64,000 bases of DNA. It comes from Lineus longissimus (Eukaryota; Nemertea; Pilidiophora; Heteronemertea; Lineidae). A program made the translations under genes and the position numbers. Location: the NCBI RefSeq assembly GCF_910592395.1, contig NC_088326.1, positions 9,927,001 to 9,991,000 on the forward strand. Reading direction: 5' to 3'. Under the pieces are notes generated by a model that was not told where the DNA came from, did not search any database, and worked only from the letters and a program-made list of their open reading frames with translations. Position 1 is the first letter of the stretch, and each line of letters begins with the position of its first letter. Below are positions 10,942 to 23,040 of this stretch, piece by piece.

Positions 10942-12664
10942 GCTTTAGCGCTTTTGATTGGTTTGCGCGAATAAATGCACCGAGTTGTAAGATTATTAAA
11001 GAATAATTCTACAATTTCCAGTTCGGCGGAAATGAAATTCCCGTTACTTCTTTGAGCGTGAAGTGAAAAATAACCCACTTGACGATCGTAGCTTTACAAT
11101 GAATTTCCGGTTCAAAAAGATATAACATCGACCCTCTACCATGTCTACAGTAGCCTCGTCCCAAGTCATTGCGCCTCTGCCAATTCCTGACACAAGGATG
11201 GATTGTAGCTACGTTTACGATCAATGCCTTGACGAACTCGAAAAAACCCAAGCATTCGGTCGTCGCCAATGTATTATTTATTGATGCGAAGTTTGTTTAT
11301 GAGACTTTGCACACATTATGGGATAAGTAAGGAACGAACTTGTCTTCGGCACCATAATTCATAGTTTGCCTTAGTTATAACAGTTTTTGCCCGGCGACCC
11401 ACGCGGGAATGACGTTTTTACGTTAATATGTGTCATGAGCTACATGTAGTAGACAGGAGCGATCGACCACCCAAATATCACGAAATCTTGCGGAGAGGCG
11501 CGTGGTTTTACCAGGCTGGGCCCTCTAGTAGAAAGGATATTTTTTTAACTCTGTCGTCTTATATTCAGTTTTATCGGGTGGCAAATAATATTTCCTAAAG
11601 TGTTTGCTACTTTCAAATGTTCTTGTGATTCTGGACCCGCGGGAAAAAACTATGTTTTTTTCTTTGAGCTCCACGCCCTATAAGTAAGTATTTGGCGCGA
11701 ACGGACAGCAACTTGGGGCTGTTTGGTAGATCCAATATCTTCTGTTCAGTATCAATTTCTGCTTCAAAACACCACTGATAAACTAAAATTTCATTTTGAT
11801 TTCTTTTTCGACCAAAACTAAATCCGCTGCGGCCAAATAAGGTGCATTGTTTTATGTATGTTTGATCGTAGTACTTAACAAAAAACCTTTAAAAAACACA
11901 CTATTCATGCACTGCTGTCGGCCACCTTTCATCAAATCATCGACATCATATGACGTATATCTTGTTGTCTCAGTTTGCAATAAAGACAAAATAAAAAACA
12001 CGTCCTCAGAGAACCGAATGCAGTTTTAGTGTTTTGCAGAAAAATCAATGCATTACTATCATCTGCATGCATGATCAGGCTCCAGGCTGCAGTATCAATA
12101 CAGATGATTAAATCCAATGACAAACATACCGTGGTGTGTTATGATGTTTATTGAGATATTCACGGATCCCTGCTTTTATGTTGCTCGTTGAATTCAAAAT
12201 AATTTTATTTCCACACAAACCCATTAGTCGTTTTAATATCCAGAACGAAAGTAGAAGCTTGGATTAGTATGGAATAACTCGTTTTACTCCGACGGCTAGC
12301 TTTGGTTTGTTGTTGGAAATATTTTTGCAATTTCATTACATGGTGAAATTATCATAATATCTCTTTGGTGTGCAATTAGGCTAGATTGAACCTAATCCAT
12401 AACAAATAAAAACACTCTTTAATGTACATGCACTGTAATTTGTGATGGTAATCTGTAAATGAGATGATCAACCACAGCTTCGAAGAGTTTTGTATTACAC
12501 ACGACTTTGAAACGTCATTGATAAATTACTGTTCTTTGTATTAGTATGTCAAGCTTCAGTCACTTACTTGGCGTTCATTACGTTATACATGTATATTTTA
12601 ACCCTTTCCTAACATATAAAAGAATACGCGGTCTATTGCCTTTTAACAAAGCCCGCTTGCACTT
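10942..12664. other. No gene recognised
   Basis: A - strand frame at 11009-11269 (86 codons) has a fairly protein-like composition but no recognisable motif and no clear splice borders. The rest is AT-rich and shows no repeats. Confidence 0.45.
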
Positions 12665-12885
12665 GTGACCCGCTCTACCAAAACTAGGCGCTTGTCGCAT
12701 CTCAACTTGACAGGTTGATACGGACTTGTTGTTCATTTCCCTATTGTAGACCTTTGGTGAAATGTAACCAAATCAGTTTGTAATAGATTTCACAAAAGGT
12801 CTACAATAGGGAAATGAACAACAAGTCCGTATCAACCTGTCAAGTTCAGATGCGACAAGCGCCTAGTTTTGGTAGAGCGAGTCAC
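12665..12885. mobile_element. Foldback MITE, family A copy 1
   Basis: A 221-bp near-perfect palindrome with arms of about 98 bp and a ~23-bp loop. It begins GTGACCCGCTCTACCAAAAC and ends with its complement GAGCGAGTCAC. Flanking ACTT on both sides suggests a 4-bp target-site duplication. It is non-coding. A second copy lies at 19899-20119 with only a few differences. The superfamily is not assigned: a 4-bp duplication excludes Tc1/mariner and standard PIF/Harbinger, though boundaries inferred from two copies could shift by a base or two. Confidence 0.88.
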
Positions 12886-12913
12886 ACTTGGGCCTAAATT
12901 TATTATTGCTCTA

Positions 12914-12999
12914 CAGGGTGGCCAAGATTATTTTCCCCCACACAATGAATACACAATAGAATTCTATTGTGCAAGCGAAAATAATTCTGGGCCACCCTG
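12914..12999. mobile_element. 86-bp mariner-like mini-MITE
   Basis: Terminal inverted repeats CAGGGTGGCC / GGCCACCCTG are followed inward by AAGATTATTTTC and GAAAATAATTC. The centre is AT-rich (ACAATAGAATTCTATTGT, itself palindromic). The element is bordered by TA on both sides, so it could fold completely. CAGGGTGG ends with TA duplication are common among Tc1/mariner-type non-autonomous elements. It sits only 28 bp from MITE A copy 1. Confidence 0.8.
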
Positions 13000-13002
13000 T
13001 AT

Positions 13003-14255
13003 AGTCGTAACAAAGGGTCATATGGACAAATCTTGATGACCCCCACGAATCACATTTAGGTGTAGTCATTTTGCCTAAACTGGCAATAGCAATAAGCGTG
13101 GCGTTATGTTATTTAGTTAAGCCCATGATTATGCTCGATGACGCCAAGGTAGGGGTGACTAGCTTGAACAAGCTGGCATTGGGTAGCTAAAGGTAAGCAT
13201 AAAATATGCAGAAACCTCTGATCGCGTACGTACCTTGAATACAGTCCAACTGTTATTGGAATAGCAATCAATCATTGAGACTTGTATGGTTTAACCAACA
13301 ACCCAATTCGGGTAAAAAAGCTAAAAATATCACGAGACGGAGACCATCCCACGACTCGTACAATCCACCTCTTTTTCGAGCGATAGGTTGTTTTTGGATC
13401 GATGATGAATGCACTTGTCGGTACTCTAATATTTAATATTCCACACAAGGAAATTGGTTTTGCCATCATGCTTATCACCGCTTCGCTTTTAGCTGTTTAG
13501 AATATCAACTCTTGAGTAATGAATCCCGCCGCCAGTTTTTTTTGTACAGGGATGGGGATCAAATGATGGGTTGTACTGTTGCCCCTATCAGTGATATTGT
13601 GAAAACGTTCACGTCGAAACAAGATTAAATGTACAATATTCTGGTTAATTATCTGCGCGTCCAGAAGGCAAGAATGAATATACGAATAGCACACCCTAGA
13701 TACCGTTTTCATTACGGCATATTATAAAACTACTGACTATGTGCGCTGTTTAACCTTGTAGCCATTGCCGATGTTCCATTCTGCGAACGAACCAGGAAAT
13801 TTAGAAAGACATTTTGCCACAATGAGCTAAACAAAGAGGCCATTGTTCATTCGTTCTATAACCGAGGTAATGTGTCGGTTTCGCTCAAAACTAGATGATT
13901 GTTTGCCTGAAGTGTCTTATACACAAAACTTTCCTGATAGTATCATGTCGATTTCGCCTAAGACAAGTTACTTCCATCATTGTGTCGCAAATTCAAGCTA
14001 TCTGCCCTGGGCTATCAACTCTGCGAATGGCGGTAATAGAACCCACGAATCTCTATGATTTGCATTCTTTCAATCTTCATTGTAGGGTTTGCCTTAGCAA
14101 AACAGCCCTTTAGGCACTGACACTCTAAGATCGATGAATTGTCTTCAGATAAGAAAAACGACGCCAATATCCGAAGTGCCTGTTGGTAACGTAATGATGG
14201 TTTATTGTTATGGTCATTTGATATTGGTTATAATTTTGGAATCGAGCAACGTAAA
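13003..14255. other. No gene recognised
   Basis: Several short frames exist on both strands (13272-13478 and 13497-13712 on -, 13843-14113 on +), but none has recognisable motifs or splice borders. No repeats seen. Confidence 0.45.
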
Positions 14256-14435
14256 AAACAGGAATAGGCGAAACAGGAATAGGCGAAACAGGAATTAGGC
14301 GAAACAGGAATAGGCGAAACAGGAATTAGGCGAAACAGGAAGTAGGCGAATCCGGAATAGGCGAATAAGGAATTAGGCGAAACAGGAATAGGCGGAACAG
14401 GAATAGGCGGATCAGGAATAGGCGAAACAGGAATA
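14256..14435. repeat. 15/16-bp minisatellite, about 12 copies
   Basis: The unit AAACAGGAATAGGCG repeats from 14256 to 14435, alternating between 15 bp and 16 bp (an extra T in GGAATTAGG). A few units vary, such as AATCCGGAATAGGCG and GATCAGGAATAGGCG. The 1-bp length changes break any long frame, so this is non-coding DNA even though a - strand translation gives proline/serine repeats. Confidence 0.93.
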
Positions 14436-14987
14436 CACTGAAGCAGACAGTTTATCTTAGTAGTTGTATTATCATCCCGGTAACCACGTTGACTGGCGGC
14501 AACTAGTGCAGAAACATCAGACACCCTGACTTACATTCACCAACATGCAGAGTCAGTTGTACCTTACGTCCATTTAGCATAATCATATTTTGATTTTTTA
14601 AAAAACAATTGCAGATATTAATTTGAACTTGCGCTGTTGAGGTTTCTCCTAGGTGAAAAGTAATCGCCCTGGCTGTGTGCTTGTATCATGCGCTACATGA
14701 GCCACAACATTTTTTTTTCAAACATCCCGATCCATTCGATCTTTTTGCCCACTTGTCCATTGTATTTTCGTGGCAGGACCTACGTGTTTCTTCGTGAATA
14801 TCTAAATCTGTGCATATTTCGTAAAAAACAAATCCCCCATTATAAGTTGAATAAAACATGCATATTTTACAAAGAGTGTTCGGAAATCGGCGAATTGTTG
14901 AAAATAATTTTTTTTTTTTTCAAATAATATTCTCAAATTACGACAAATACAAACGAATTATGTTTTGAGAAAACCGTTTTTCGGCAG
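14436..14987. other. No gene recognised
   Basis: AT-rich with T and A homopolymers. A + frame at 14688-14927 is low complexity. It precedes the candidate exon at 14988. Confidence 0.45.
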
Positions 14988-15193
14988 AATATCGGGATAT
15001 GGTTTAAAAACATATAATGTTTGCCTCCTGTGGACGTTGGATCATTCAATGCGCGGCCTCAAGCAATTGATGTCCGTGCTCCTCGACCTCCAGTGGATGC
15101 CCGAATGTCACCGAGAGTATACGGAGATGTGCGACACATACAATTGCCGCGTGGCAATTTCCAAGGCTCAGGAAGTAGCTGACTTCAAATTAA
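14988..15193 (+). CDS. Candidate internal exon, unknown protein
   Basis: A GC-richer island is bounded upstream by CCGTTTTTCGGCAG (acceptor-like) and downstream by AATTAA|GTAAGAC (strong donor). The open frame reads VCLLWTLDHSMRGLKQLM, then SVLLDLQWMPECHREYTEMC and DTYNCRVAISKAQEVADFKL. Third positions are rich in C/G (CTC CTC GAC CTC CAG), unlike the AT-rich surroundings, which supports real coding. Three cysteines lie close together (PEC, EMC, YNC). I do not recognise the family. Downstream of the donor the frame becomes hydrophobic and stops, consistent with intron. Confidence 0.45.
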
Positions 15194-18100
15194 GTAAGAC
15201 AAGGATAGATTTGCTATTTTTCATTATTATTCTCATGCTGTTAGCAGCTGGTGTCGTGACACTTTAAAATTGATAACTATCCTTTAATCATTGCCCACCT
15301 GAATACAAATTTTGATAGGCCACCTGATGATACTCAATTAACATGAGAACGGTGTGTTCTTCTCAGAATATTCGCCTCGACACCGATGTTGTACGATTCC
15401 AAACAAGGTACAACCAACGCCTGCTTCCGGCCAATAGAAACTGGTCTCTTATGCTTCTGAATGGGATACGGAAGTTTGTTAGACATACTTATATTAGCAT
15501 TCTCTCAAAATCTCTTTCATCTTGAAGGCTTTTAGCCTTTGTGTTCAGGTAAACCTTGTATGTGCTGTCAGATACGAGGGGTCTTTGTGGCCAAGTGCAT
15601 CGATCACCATCAAGATACCTCGTATCTAAGAAGCCTGTGCGGACAAAGGGCGCAACTGGATACCATATCATTACACATATTAAAGCTGGTGTGTCTGCCA
15701 TGGATATATGTCATTGTTGGTTGGGGTTTAGGTTTTCGTAGCAGGGGGAGGACGGGGATGGTCGAAAAACCATTGACGATTTACAATAGTTTCTTGGTTC
15801 AGATCTTATTTAGTTATGAAACTGTATAAGATGATGACTAAAAACTCTTGCACCTGAACAATCTTTGTAGGTATTTTCAACATGGCATGTACCAAATCTA
15901 AACCTTGCTGTTCGAAAGCTTCCGTTAAACTATACAAGTTTCTCTTCTATATATCCAAACGCATATTGCTGATGTTTAACATGCATTAGCCGAGCCGGGT
16001 GGATATACTACGGTAAAATCATATGGTTGTCAGGGATAGAATGCCTTTTCGTGTTATTTGTCATGGGGCAAGTTATGGGACCAAGTTATGTACTCATAGG
16101 TTCTGTATAGGTTTGTATAGTTTTCACAAAGGCCATGTGAAACTAAACAACTGATTGGGTTGCTTACAAACGTTTTCGTTGCAACATCCAACTAAGTTAC
16201 AGTGCATTTTTTACAACATCTTTACTTACACAAAAGCCTACTCCAATAGAAATTACCATTGCACTATACAAAGCCAATATCTTGATCATTCACCTCATTT
16301 TGTATCGATCAGCTTTTTTAATTCTTAAAGGTTATTAAATTTCACCCGCCGAATTCACCGAAAATCATAGACGCGTTCATGACAAAGCCCTCACACAGCA
16401 ATTACCTTGTGTTTTATTCAAGCACTTTTGGTGAAACGTAAAATACAAGTTTGCCTTGCAATGTGTTGGTTTGCTCCCAAGCTAGACCGTGACGGTTTAA
16501 GACAGGATCATTGAAAAATCACTCAATTGCAAAAAAAACCCAGTTTACGAGCAATGACATGTATTGTAAGCTGGCCTCATTTCGTCACAAGCCTTGTCAC
16601 AGGCAGCCTTACGACACAACAAAAACTCATCAGATTTATTAATGCTTGATGGCGTAGCACGTTAGCGAGCAGGGGTGTTATCGTCCTGATCAAATAATTC
16701 CCACGCCAAGGTTGTCCCTTTAATCATCTAAGAACATATACAATGTAATAGATTTTTTAAAAACAAATTTTCAACATTATCACCGTAAATATTTTCTTAC
16801 CATCTAATATCTTAAGGAATTTCCCTTTTCTAATTATCACATCATAACTTCTTTGTGTCTGCCAACGAAGCAATTTACAGAGACGGCAGTAAAAGCCAAT
16901 TTGAGCAGTATTTTCATGCAGACTACTTGTCTGTATGAACCCCATTGTGAAACTCATTATCCTGAAGTCGTAAAGGTTGCTACTTTCATCACTTCTAGCG
17001 TAATCAGAGGCCAGTGCATATTGACCTTTGATATTGTGAGGTCAACCCTATTATTAGTAAGCAGACAGAGAGCGGATCACTGTCAGGCAGTTTTTATCAT
17101 GCCTTTCTTAACTATTTTTATTAGCCAACAAAAACTCATTTTAGTCGAGACTAGTCTACAATTAGTCCCAGCTATTATTCACTTCGAGCACACGGTTTAC
17201 ACTCACGACTTTTTCAAATGCCATCTTTGTAAAGTGACTATAATGGTTCAAGACTACAATTATTATATCCATTAGAACCACTTACATCCCCATCCGTTTG
17301 AAGGAAGACAATCAAAAGCGAGAGAAAAAAGTGGTATCGTCAGATAGAGTGGCTTACTTAAAAACCACATGCGAGTGCGCTACTTATGATACTTAACCTG
17401 CTTAAAAGATGATGGATTTTTAGATCGATTAGTCTGATATTTGGGCCGGGATACAGTTGAGGGTACTACTACATTGTCACAGGGTCATTATAAAAATTTG
17501 AAAAATTGATAATGATAAAGCTGGCGTTTATAACAGTGCTTTTTGATTGATCATGGTATCAATGATTTATGGGCAATTGTCGCCATACATGTATAGTTAT
17601 AAGTAAAGGCACACTGGGGTATCAACTAGTAGCTGTTTCATGATTTTATTTTATTTGAATTCGACCGGTGAAAGACAAACAACCATACCAGATGGGAGTT
17701 TGGCCCCACGACAATGTCGACTCTGAGAGTGAGAGTTCGAGACCTTTTATTAACAATTCTGCCAACGGGCCACACACTTACTGCTTCCCTTAGGCTAGAA
17801 GGGGCAGCAATCTCATGACAGTGTAAGTTTCCTTCTACGTAGGAATCAAAGCGTACATAACTGGTAACACTGCCAGTACCAATTGAACAAAGAAAAACAT
17901 ACTGAGAAATGATCTTACCTTGGAAACGTTAAGCGCAAAAGAAAGATTCGAATCCCCGTTATCAAAAGTGAAGAAGTACGGCATGTCATCCCCCATTTTT
18001 AAGTCTGATACAGCACTTAACGAATGAAGAACAAGATTATAGTCCTTATGATAGTTCTATTTAACCTTCGAAGTGCTCACTGGATGTGTGCGTAACAATT

Positions 18101-19898
18101 AGTAATCCAAAATTCAGAATTATACTAATGTGTTAATAATATCCATTTTATTGCATCGCGGTCGAGTCATATCAAAAAGCATTGAGCAGAAATCCTGAGC
18201 GAAAAATGCACATGAAGTTTAACAGATTCCTATCTCAGATTATGCGACTTTTCAACTTAATCCGACGAATTGAAATATCTTGCTGGAAATATTTCAACAA
18301 TGCTAATCGATCAATGGAACAGCTTTGAAACTGCTCTCGCATCTACCAAAATATCGAGAAGACACGCAATGAAAGTAGTTCCTGCGCACCCACGTGGGTC
18401 TCGCCTTATATTCCGATTATTTATTCATCACCTAGATCCTGATAAGAAACCACAAGCTTACCACAACAACAAGTTAGAAATATCTGTTCTTTGTTATACG
18501 TGGTCGCTATGCGACATAATTCCTAGCGACGGGAAATATGCCATTTTACCATTTGGACTGTGACAGCCCTTCTAACCGTGGTGTGCGAAAATGATGAGAA
18601 GCGCCACTCTGTTGCAAGCGTATCTTGGTGCTGCTATTTCCTCTGTTGATCATTAGTTTTAATGGCTTTCGACCTTTATGTTATTTTAGACCCGTGTAAA
18701 CGGCCCTATATGCCTACAGGGCGCCAATTAGTACATTGTACTCTGATTCAGAACTATAGTATTCCTCTCTGCACCAACCTCAAAACTACCCGCTATTGTA
18801 CCAAGGTTCTTTTGCTCCTAGTAAACGATGATAACTTTGGAACAAGGAATATCGGAGACCGAGAACACGGAAAAGGGAATTAGAAGACTTTCTCGCACAT
18901 AAAATATTGATCTTTATGACGACTTTATAAGCTTGAGGTCGTGATCAGAATCGTGTCGGGATTTTCGGCATGTTGGTGTAGATTTTCATGCTTTTTGCTT
19001 TTTACTTTTAAAGGTTTTGACGGACCAAAAAGCCGAAGAGAAATTTGTACCTCAATGGCATTTTATAGATGCGTACTCTCCAGCCTGTGTTTGTGGGGTA
19101 AACCAGAGTTACATTCTGGGTATCAGTTGCCACGGTTGATGATAAAAACTCGATCGAACAGAATGCTGTACAGATTGCTGTGCGAGCTGCACAGTTGGTG
19201 TCAATTTTATGACACAGGTAGACGGGTGTGATGGGTAAAAGTCTATTCATCTGAAAGAGAGTTAGCGAGAATGAAAACGACTTTAAACTGCAGGCGTCCT
19301 TAGAGTGGTCGAGGAGACTTTTCCTTTGAAGCTATTCTGACGAAGATATTCCGCTTAAGATCTACAATGAATCGGTTAATATTATTTGAACATTTGAATT
19401 TGAATAGCCTAGCGGGAAATTATGAAGCAGTAAATTAAGGCCGACTGGTTTGATGTACGTCTTCAGAAATGGTGCGCTGGGGCACTCTAGTTGATCATGA
19501 GTTGGTTTTAAATTTTTGATGGGAATTTCTCATTATGGATATTTTCACAAATTAAAATGGGAATGTTCACTTCGCAATTTGGCTCACATACGTTTTACCA
19601 AGTCAATTTTCATATATATATAGAATTCATTTTCGAAGAAAAAAATTCCATTAGTATGGTAAATTATAGCTCCAACGATGTTGTATAGTGAGGGCATTTT
19701 TGAAAAAAAATCATTTGAGCACTTTTATAAAGGTGATTTAATGTTATTTGTAAAGTGCTAAAATCCTATATGTAAGAACCTGATATTACTCCAAACAAAA
19801 CGACTCAAGTGTTTGGTACAAGTTATGAAACTGATTTGGATCATAAAAGTCATTGCGTTTGGTCATTTTAAGTGTAAAGTCAACCAAAAAGTGGATTT
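15194..19898. other. No gene recognised
   Basis: A long stretch without supported genes. A 10-bp inverted pair AGATACGAGG / CCTCGTATCT lies at about 15570-15627. A box-B-like GAGTTCGAGACC near 17735 lacks an A box. Frames up to 140 codons (16853-17275, +) have no recognisable motif and are probably chance. An ATATATATAT tract is at about 19611-19621. Confidence 0.5.
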
Positions 19899-20119
19899 GT
19901 GACCCGCTCTACCAAAACTAGGCGCTTGTTGCATCTGAACTTGACAGGTTGATACGGACTTGTTGTTCATTTCCCTATTGTAGACCTTTTGTGAAATGTG
20001 ACCAAATCAGTTTGTAATAGATTTCACAAAAGGTCTACAATAGGGAAATGAACAACAAGTCCGTATCAACCTGTCAAGTTCACATGCGACAAGCCCCTAG
20101 TTTTGGTAGAGCGGGTCAC
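19899..20119. mobile_element. Foldback MITE, family A copy 2
   Basis: A second copy of the 221-bp palindrome, same length and orientation as copy 1, starting GTGACCCGCTCTACC and ending GGTAGAGCGGGTCAC. ATTT on both sides gives a 4-bp duplication matching the pattern of copy 1 (ACTT). Only scattered substitutions separate the copies. Its long arms could make a double-stranded hairpin RNA if transcribed. Confidence 0.88.
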
Positions 20120-20850
20120 ATTTTCTTACTTTTCCTTTGTGAAATTTTGGGGGTGAACACACCCAATAGAACAGCCAGAATTGAACCACTTATGAACAGA
20201 AGTAGATCATTTCATGAGGGCTTTTACATTGCTATGTTGGCCACAGTCATGTCATTAACGTTTGTCTATTGAGCAGTGATTATGCAATACTAACCAACTT
20301 GTTTTATACTGGACTTGCAGATATTACCTGCATGTATTTGACCGACACCTGCATCTTCTAATACACAAGTGTCCATTCCAGAAGGTAGAGGGTGGCCAAT
20401 AATAATATGTGTCCAGGAGCACGTCTAAGTTCTTGAATTGAACAGACGACTGACAGTAGACTTGCAGATAAGGCTATGGCAAAAGTTGTACCACCCTGTA
20501 ATGCCTTATTCCCTGGTCAAACCGTAGTGGCTGCCATCTGTCATGTTGGCCAACGATGCGATATTGGTCACCGGATTTGTTTTTTAAAGGCTTGATGATA
20601 ACCATCTGTCCACGCTAGCGATGTTAGGGTGACCAGACGACAATAAACATTGAGCTCTTTTTCGATGAGAACTCACTTCGTATTCAAGACAGAGACATGA
20701 TACACGGTCGTACAAAGACATCAAGGAATACTAAGTACCATGTTACATGTAACATGCAATGAAAGCTGAGGAATAATCGCACATGGATTACACAAGTTTC
20801 GATATTCGTGATGGATATATTACAAGAATGTGATTAATGCGTGTTTCTTG
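20120..20850. other. No gene recognised
   Basis: No exon seen. A weak inverted pair TAGAGGGTGG / CCACCCTGTA (20386-20395 and 20491-20500) resembles mariner ends, but interior similarity is lacking. Confidence 0.4.
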
Positions 20851-20851
20851 C

Positions 20852-21222
20852 AATAGCATTCCGCGAAGTTACTATTTATAGCTCACAAGCTCATTTGAAT
20901 AAGATATTGATGACGTTTTAGTCACGTGACAGTCGGACATCGACACTTATTTCTACGCATTTGAGCTTATTTCAAAGTCAATTATCTTTGACCCTGCATT
21001 GTTTTTAGCATGAATGATACCATAGAGTCAGAGAGAGAAATATTCAGAACAATTATGTAGTATTTCCAACACTCGGACATGTGCCAGATTGAATCTAACT
21101 GCCCTAGTTAGAAAGCCTGAATCCATTACGAAACCGCATGTTTGTCCGACATTACCTGTAATTCAGCGATGGGGAAATAGAGGGCAGCAGCTGCAGTGAC
21201 GTCATCTTCGCGGAATGCTATT
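20852..21222 (+). mobile_element. 370-bp MITE, family B copy 1
   Basis: Terminal inverted repeats AATAGCATTCCGCGAAG / CTTCGCGGAATGCTATT bound a 371-bp non-coding element. TA immediately outside GCATTCC is consistent with a TA duplication, although AATA/TATT at both ends of both copies leaves the exact boundary open. The interior is unique rather than palindromic and includes GTCACGTGAC and TGACGTCATC. A copy about 98% identical lies in inverse orientation at 27414-27784. Confidence 0.9.
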
Positions 21223-22760
21223 TGGTGAGTTAGCAGATTTAATTTTTTGACTTAAATCTAGCAGGGACTCATCATATAAGGAGGCACTCTTCATATCACT
21301 TATGGCACCACTTTCAGCTCAAGTCGTTCTCGTTCTCGCAGTAAGTCCTTTATCAACTCCCTATCACTAGATTATACCGTAACCACAACCTTTACCTCCG
21401 CTTGACTGCTGGTACATGTAGAGATGATTCATCGTTTGGCAAACTAAACCCGAGGTCGTGTCCGATGTGTTAGCGCGATGTGCATATCAAGGAGACTACT
21501 TGCGCTCTATCATTTAGTCTCGTGGATCGTCAAGGCATGGCGTGAAATTATATCGGAACGGAAAGAAAGGCCTTGGGGCAAATATTGTGTTTCCTAGCAC
21601 TGACCTATCATGATAGTTTAGACCACATTTTATCCCTGAACAGTAAACACCACGTTTTGTTACTATGATGAAAAAAGTACATCTCTCAAGCGACTCTTGC
21701 GCATGCGTGACGCACAATTAAAAGAATCTCAAATAAAGTTCAGGGCTGTACCACTGGCTGATGTATTTGAAACTTCTAAGATGTGTTCATGGGAACTTAT
21801 TAGGGCTTGAGGCCCGTTCAAAACTCGGTATTTTTTTAGTTTTGCGAGAGGTTTACCTCAAGCGAAATAGTTTGGTTAGTAGACATTTGATTGTTACAAT
21901 CGCTTATAATAGCACGATAGAGACACTTTTCCAAAAGACACACAATAAGTTTTGTTGATGCATCGTGAAATAGAGCATACCCTAAAGCGAATGATCATTA
22001 TAGTCGGCGTTTCGTTGCTGTTCCATTTGAAGCCATCACCAGCAACGATCGCACAAGTATCTCGCCAACAAGCGATTTCGGTCATTGCGAACTGATCGAG
22101 ACTTGCAATTTAACTAAAAAGCTGGCGCAATGTTTTACAAATCACTTCATGTCATAAAATTAAGACCAGGTTTCGATATACACATAGGAAACATGTTTTA
22201 CAGTTTGTCTAGCAAAAAATTGTTATCCTTGGGCAAATGAATTCTTTGCTCCACAATTATTACCATTTTGCTGAGAGCAATCGCCAGCCACGACAGTTTA
22301 GAAAAAGGTTCATTTTGAATAAACACACGTCATGTCAGTAATTTACGAGGCGCTGCTAAAAAAGAGGCCTCGACAATGGTTTTAAATTCATTTCAAGTAG
22401 AGCTAGGTTTTTCACCGCAAAGAAATTATTTTGTTGACACTTTGCAGCAAACAAAAGCCGTATGAGCCAGAGGCTTCTAGTTCGGTTGGCACTGTTAACA
22501 GCATGTGCAACATCTATGCTAAAAGCTAACGACTCTGTATATTTTCTGAAACGGAAATATAACGGCAAATACGCTTGAAACTAGGTGGGGCTTGACTAAG
22601 AGGCCGGATATATGAGCGGTTGCCAAGGACTCTTTGTTGTTAGTAATTATTGGTTAGTTGGTAGAAGGAGAATTTGATTGGAGTTGATGGATTGAAATGA
22701 ATATCATTTAATTAACCTACGAGGTCAAGGACGGCAATTGTGTTTTCAATTCTTCGATGT
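21223..22760. other. No gene recognised
   Basis: No supported exon, RNA gene or repeat. Short - strand frames (21514-21717, 22356-22568) appear to be chance. Confidence 0.45.
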
Positions 22761-22774
22761 GCTCCCTAGCTATA

Positions 22775-23035
22775 AGACGTCACGGAGTATGGTGATTGCG
22801 TGCAGGACCTTTAATTGCAAGTTCGATTCCCTGTCGTTTCGCGTCTACATGTTATAGAGTGGGCGAATTTCTCAGACTGCGCAGGTTTCCTCCTTGCTGT
22901 AGAGTTTTCTTCTACATAACCTTGCGAATCGCTCAACACTGATCATAGAGCTATTGATGTTGACGCTCCACTAGAGCTAATACTATCCTTGATGTTGGCG
23001 CTCCGCTATCAAAATACCCATCTAGGTCAATTACC
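22775..23035 (+). mobile_element. Possible tRNA-derived SINE remnant
   Basis: GCAAGTTCGATTCCC (about 22819) fits a pol III B box. It sits about 40 bp after GGTGATTGCGTGCAGGACC, which resembles a tRNA D-arm/anticodon region with a degenerate A box. A body follows containing GCGCAGGTTTCCTCC, seen in some SINE cores as I recall them. Near 22950-23013 is a tail-like near-repeat (TTGATGTTGACGCTCCACTA then TTGATGTTGGCGCTCCGCTA). No target-site duplication was found. Confidence 0.4.
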
Positions 23036-23040
23036 AGGTC

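Noticed and set aside
14228-14524. Proline/serine repeat protein on the - strand
   Set aside because: It is the minisatellite translated; unit length changes of 1 bp break the frame.
16853-17275. 140-codon + strand ORF
   Set aside because: AT-rich, no recognisable motif, no splice or promoter context; length is within chance for 64 kb.
17690-17880. Possible SINE around GAGAGTTCGAGACC
   Set aside because: Only a single box-B-like match; no A box, tail or duplication.
20386-20500. Mariner-type MITE with TAGAGGGTGG / CCACCCTGTA ends
   Set aside because: One mismatch in 10 bp and no inward similarity; could be chance.
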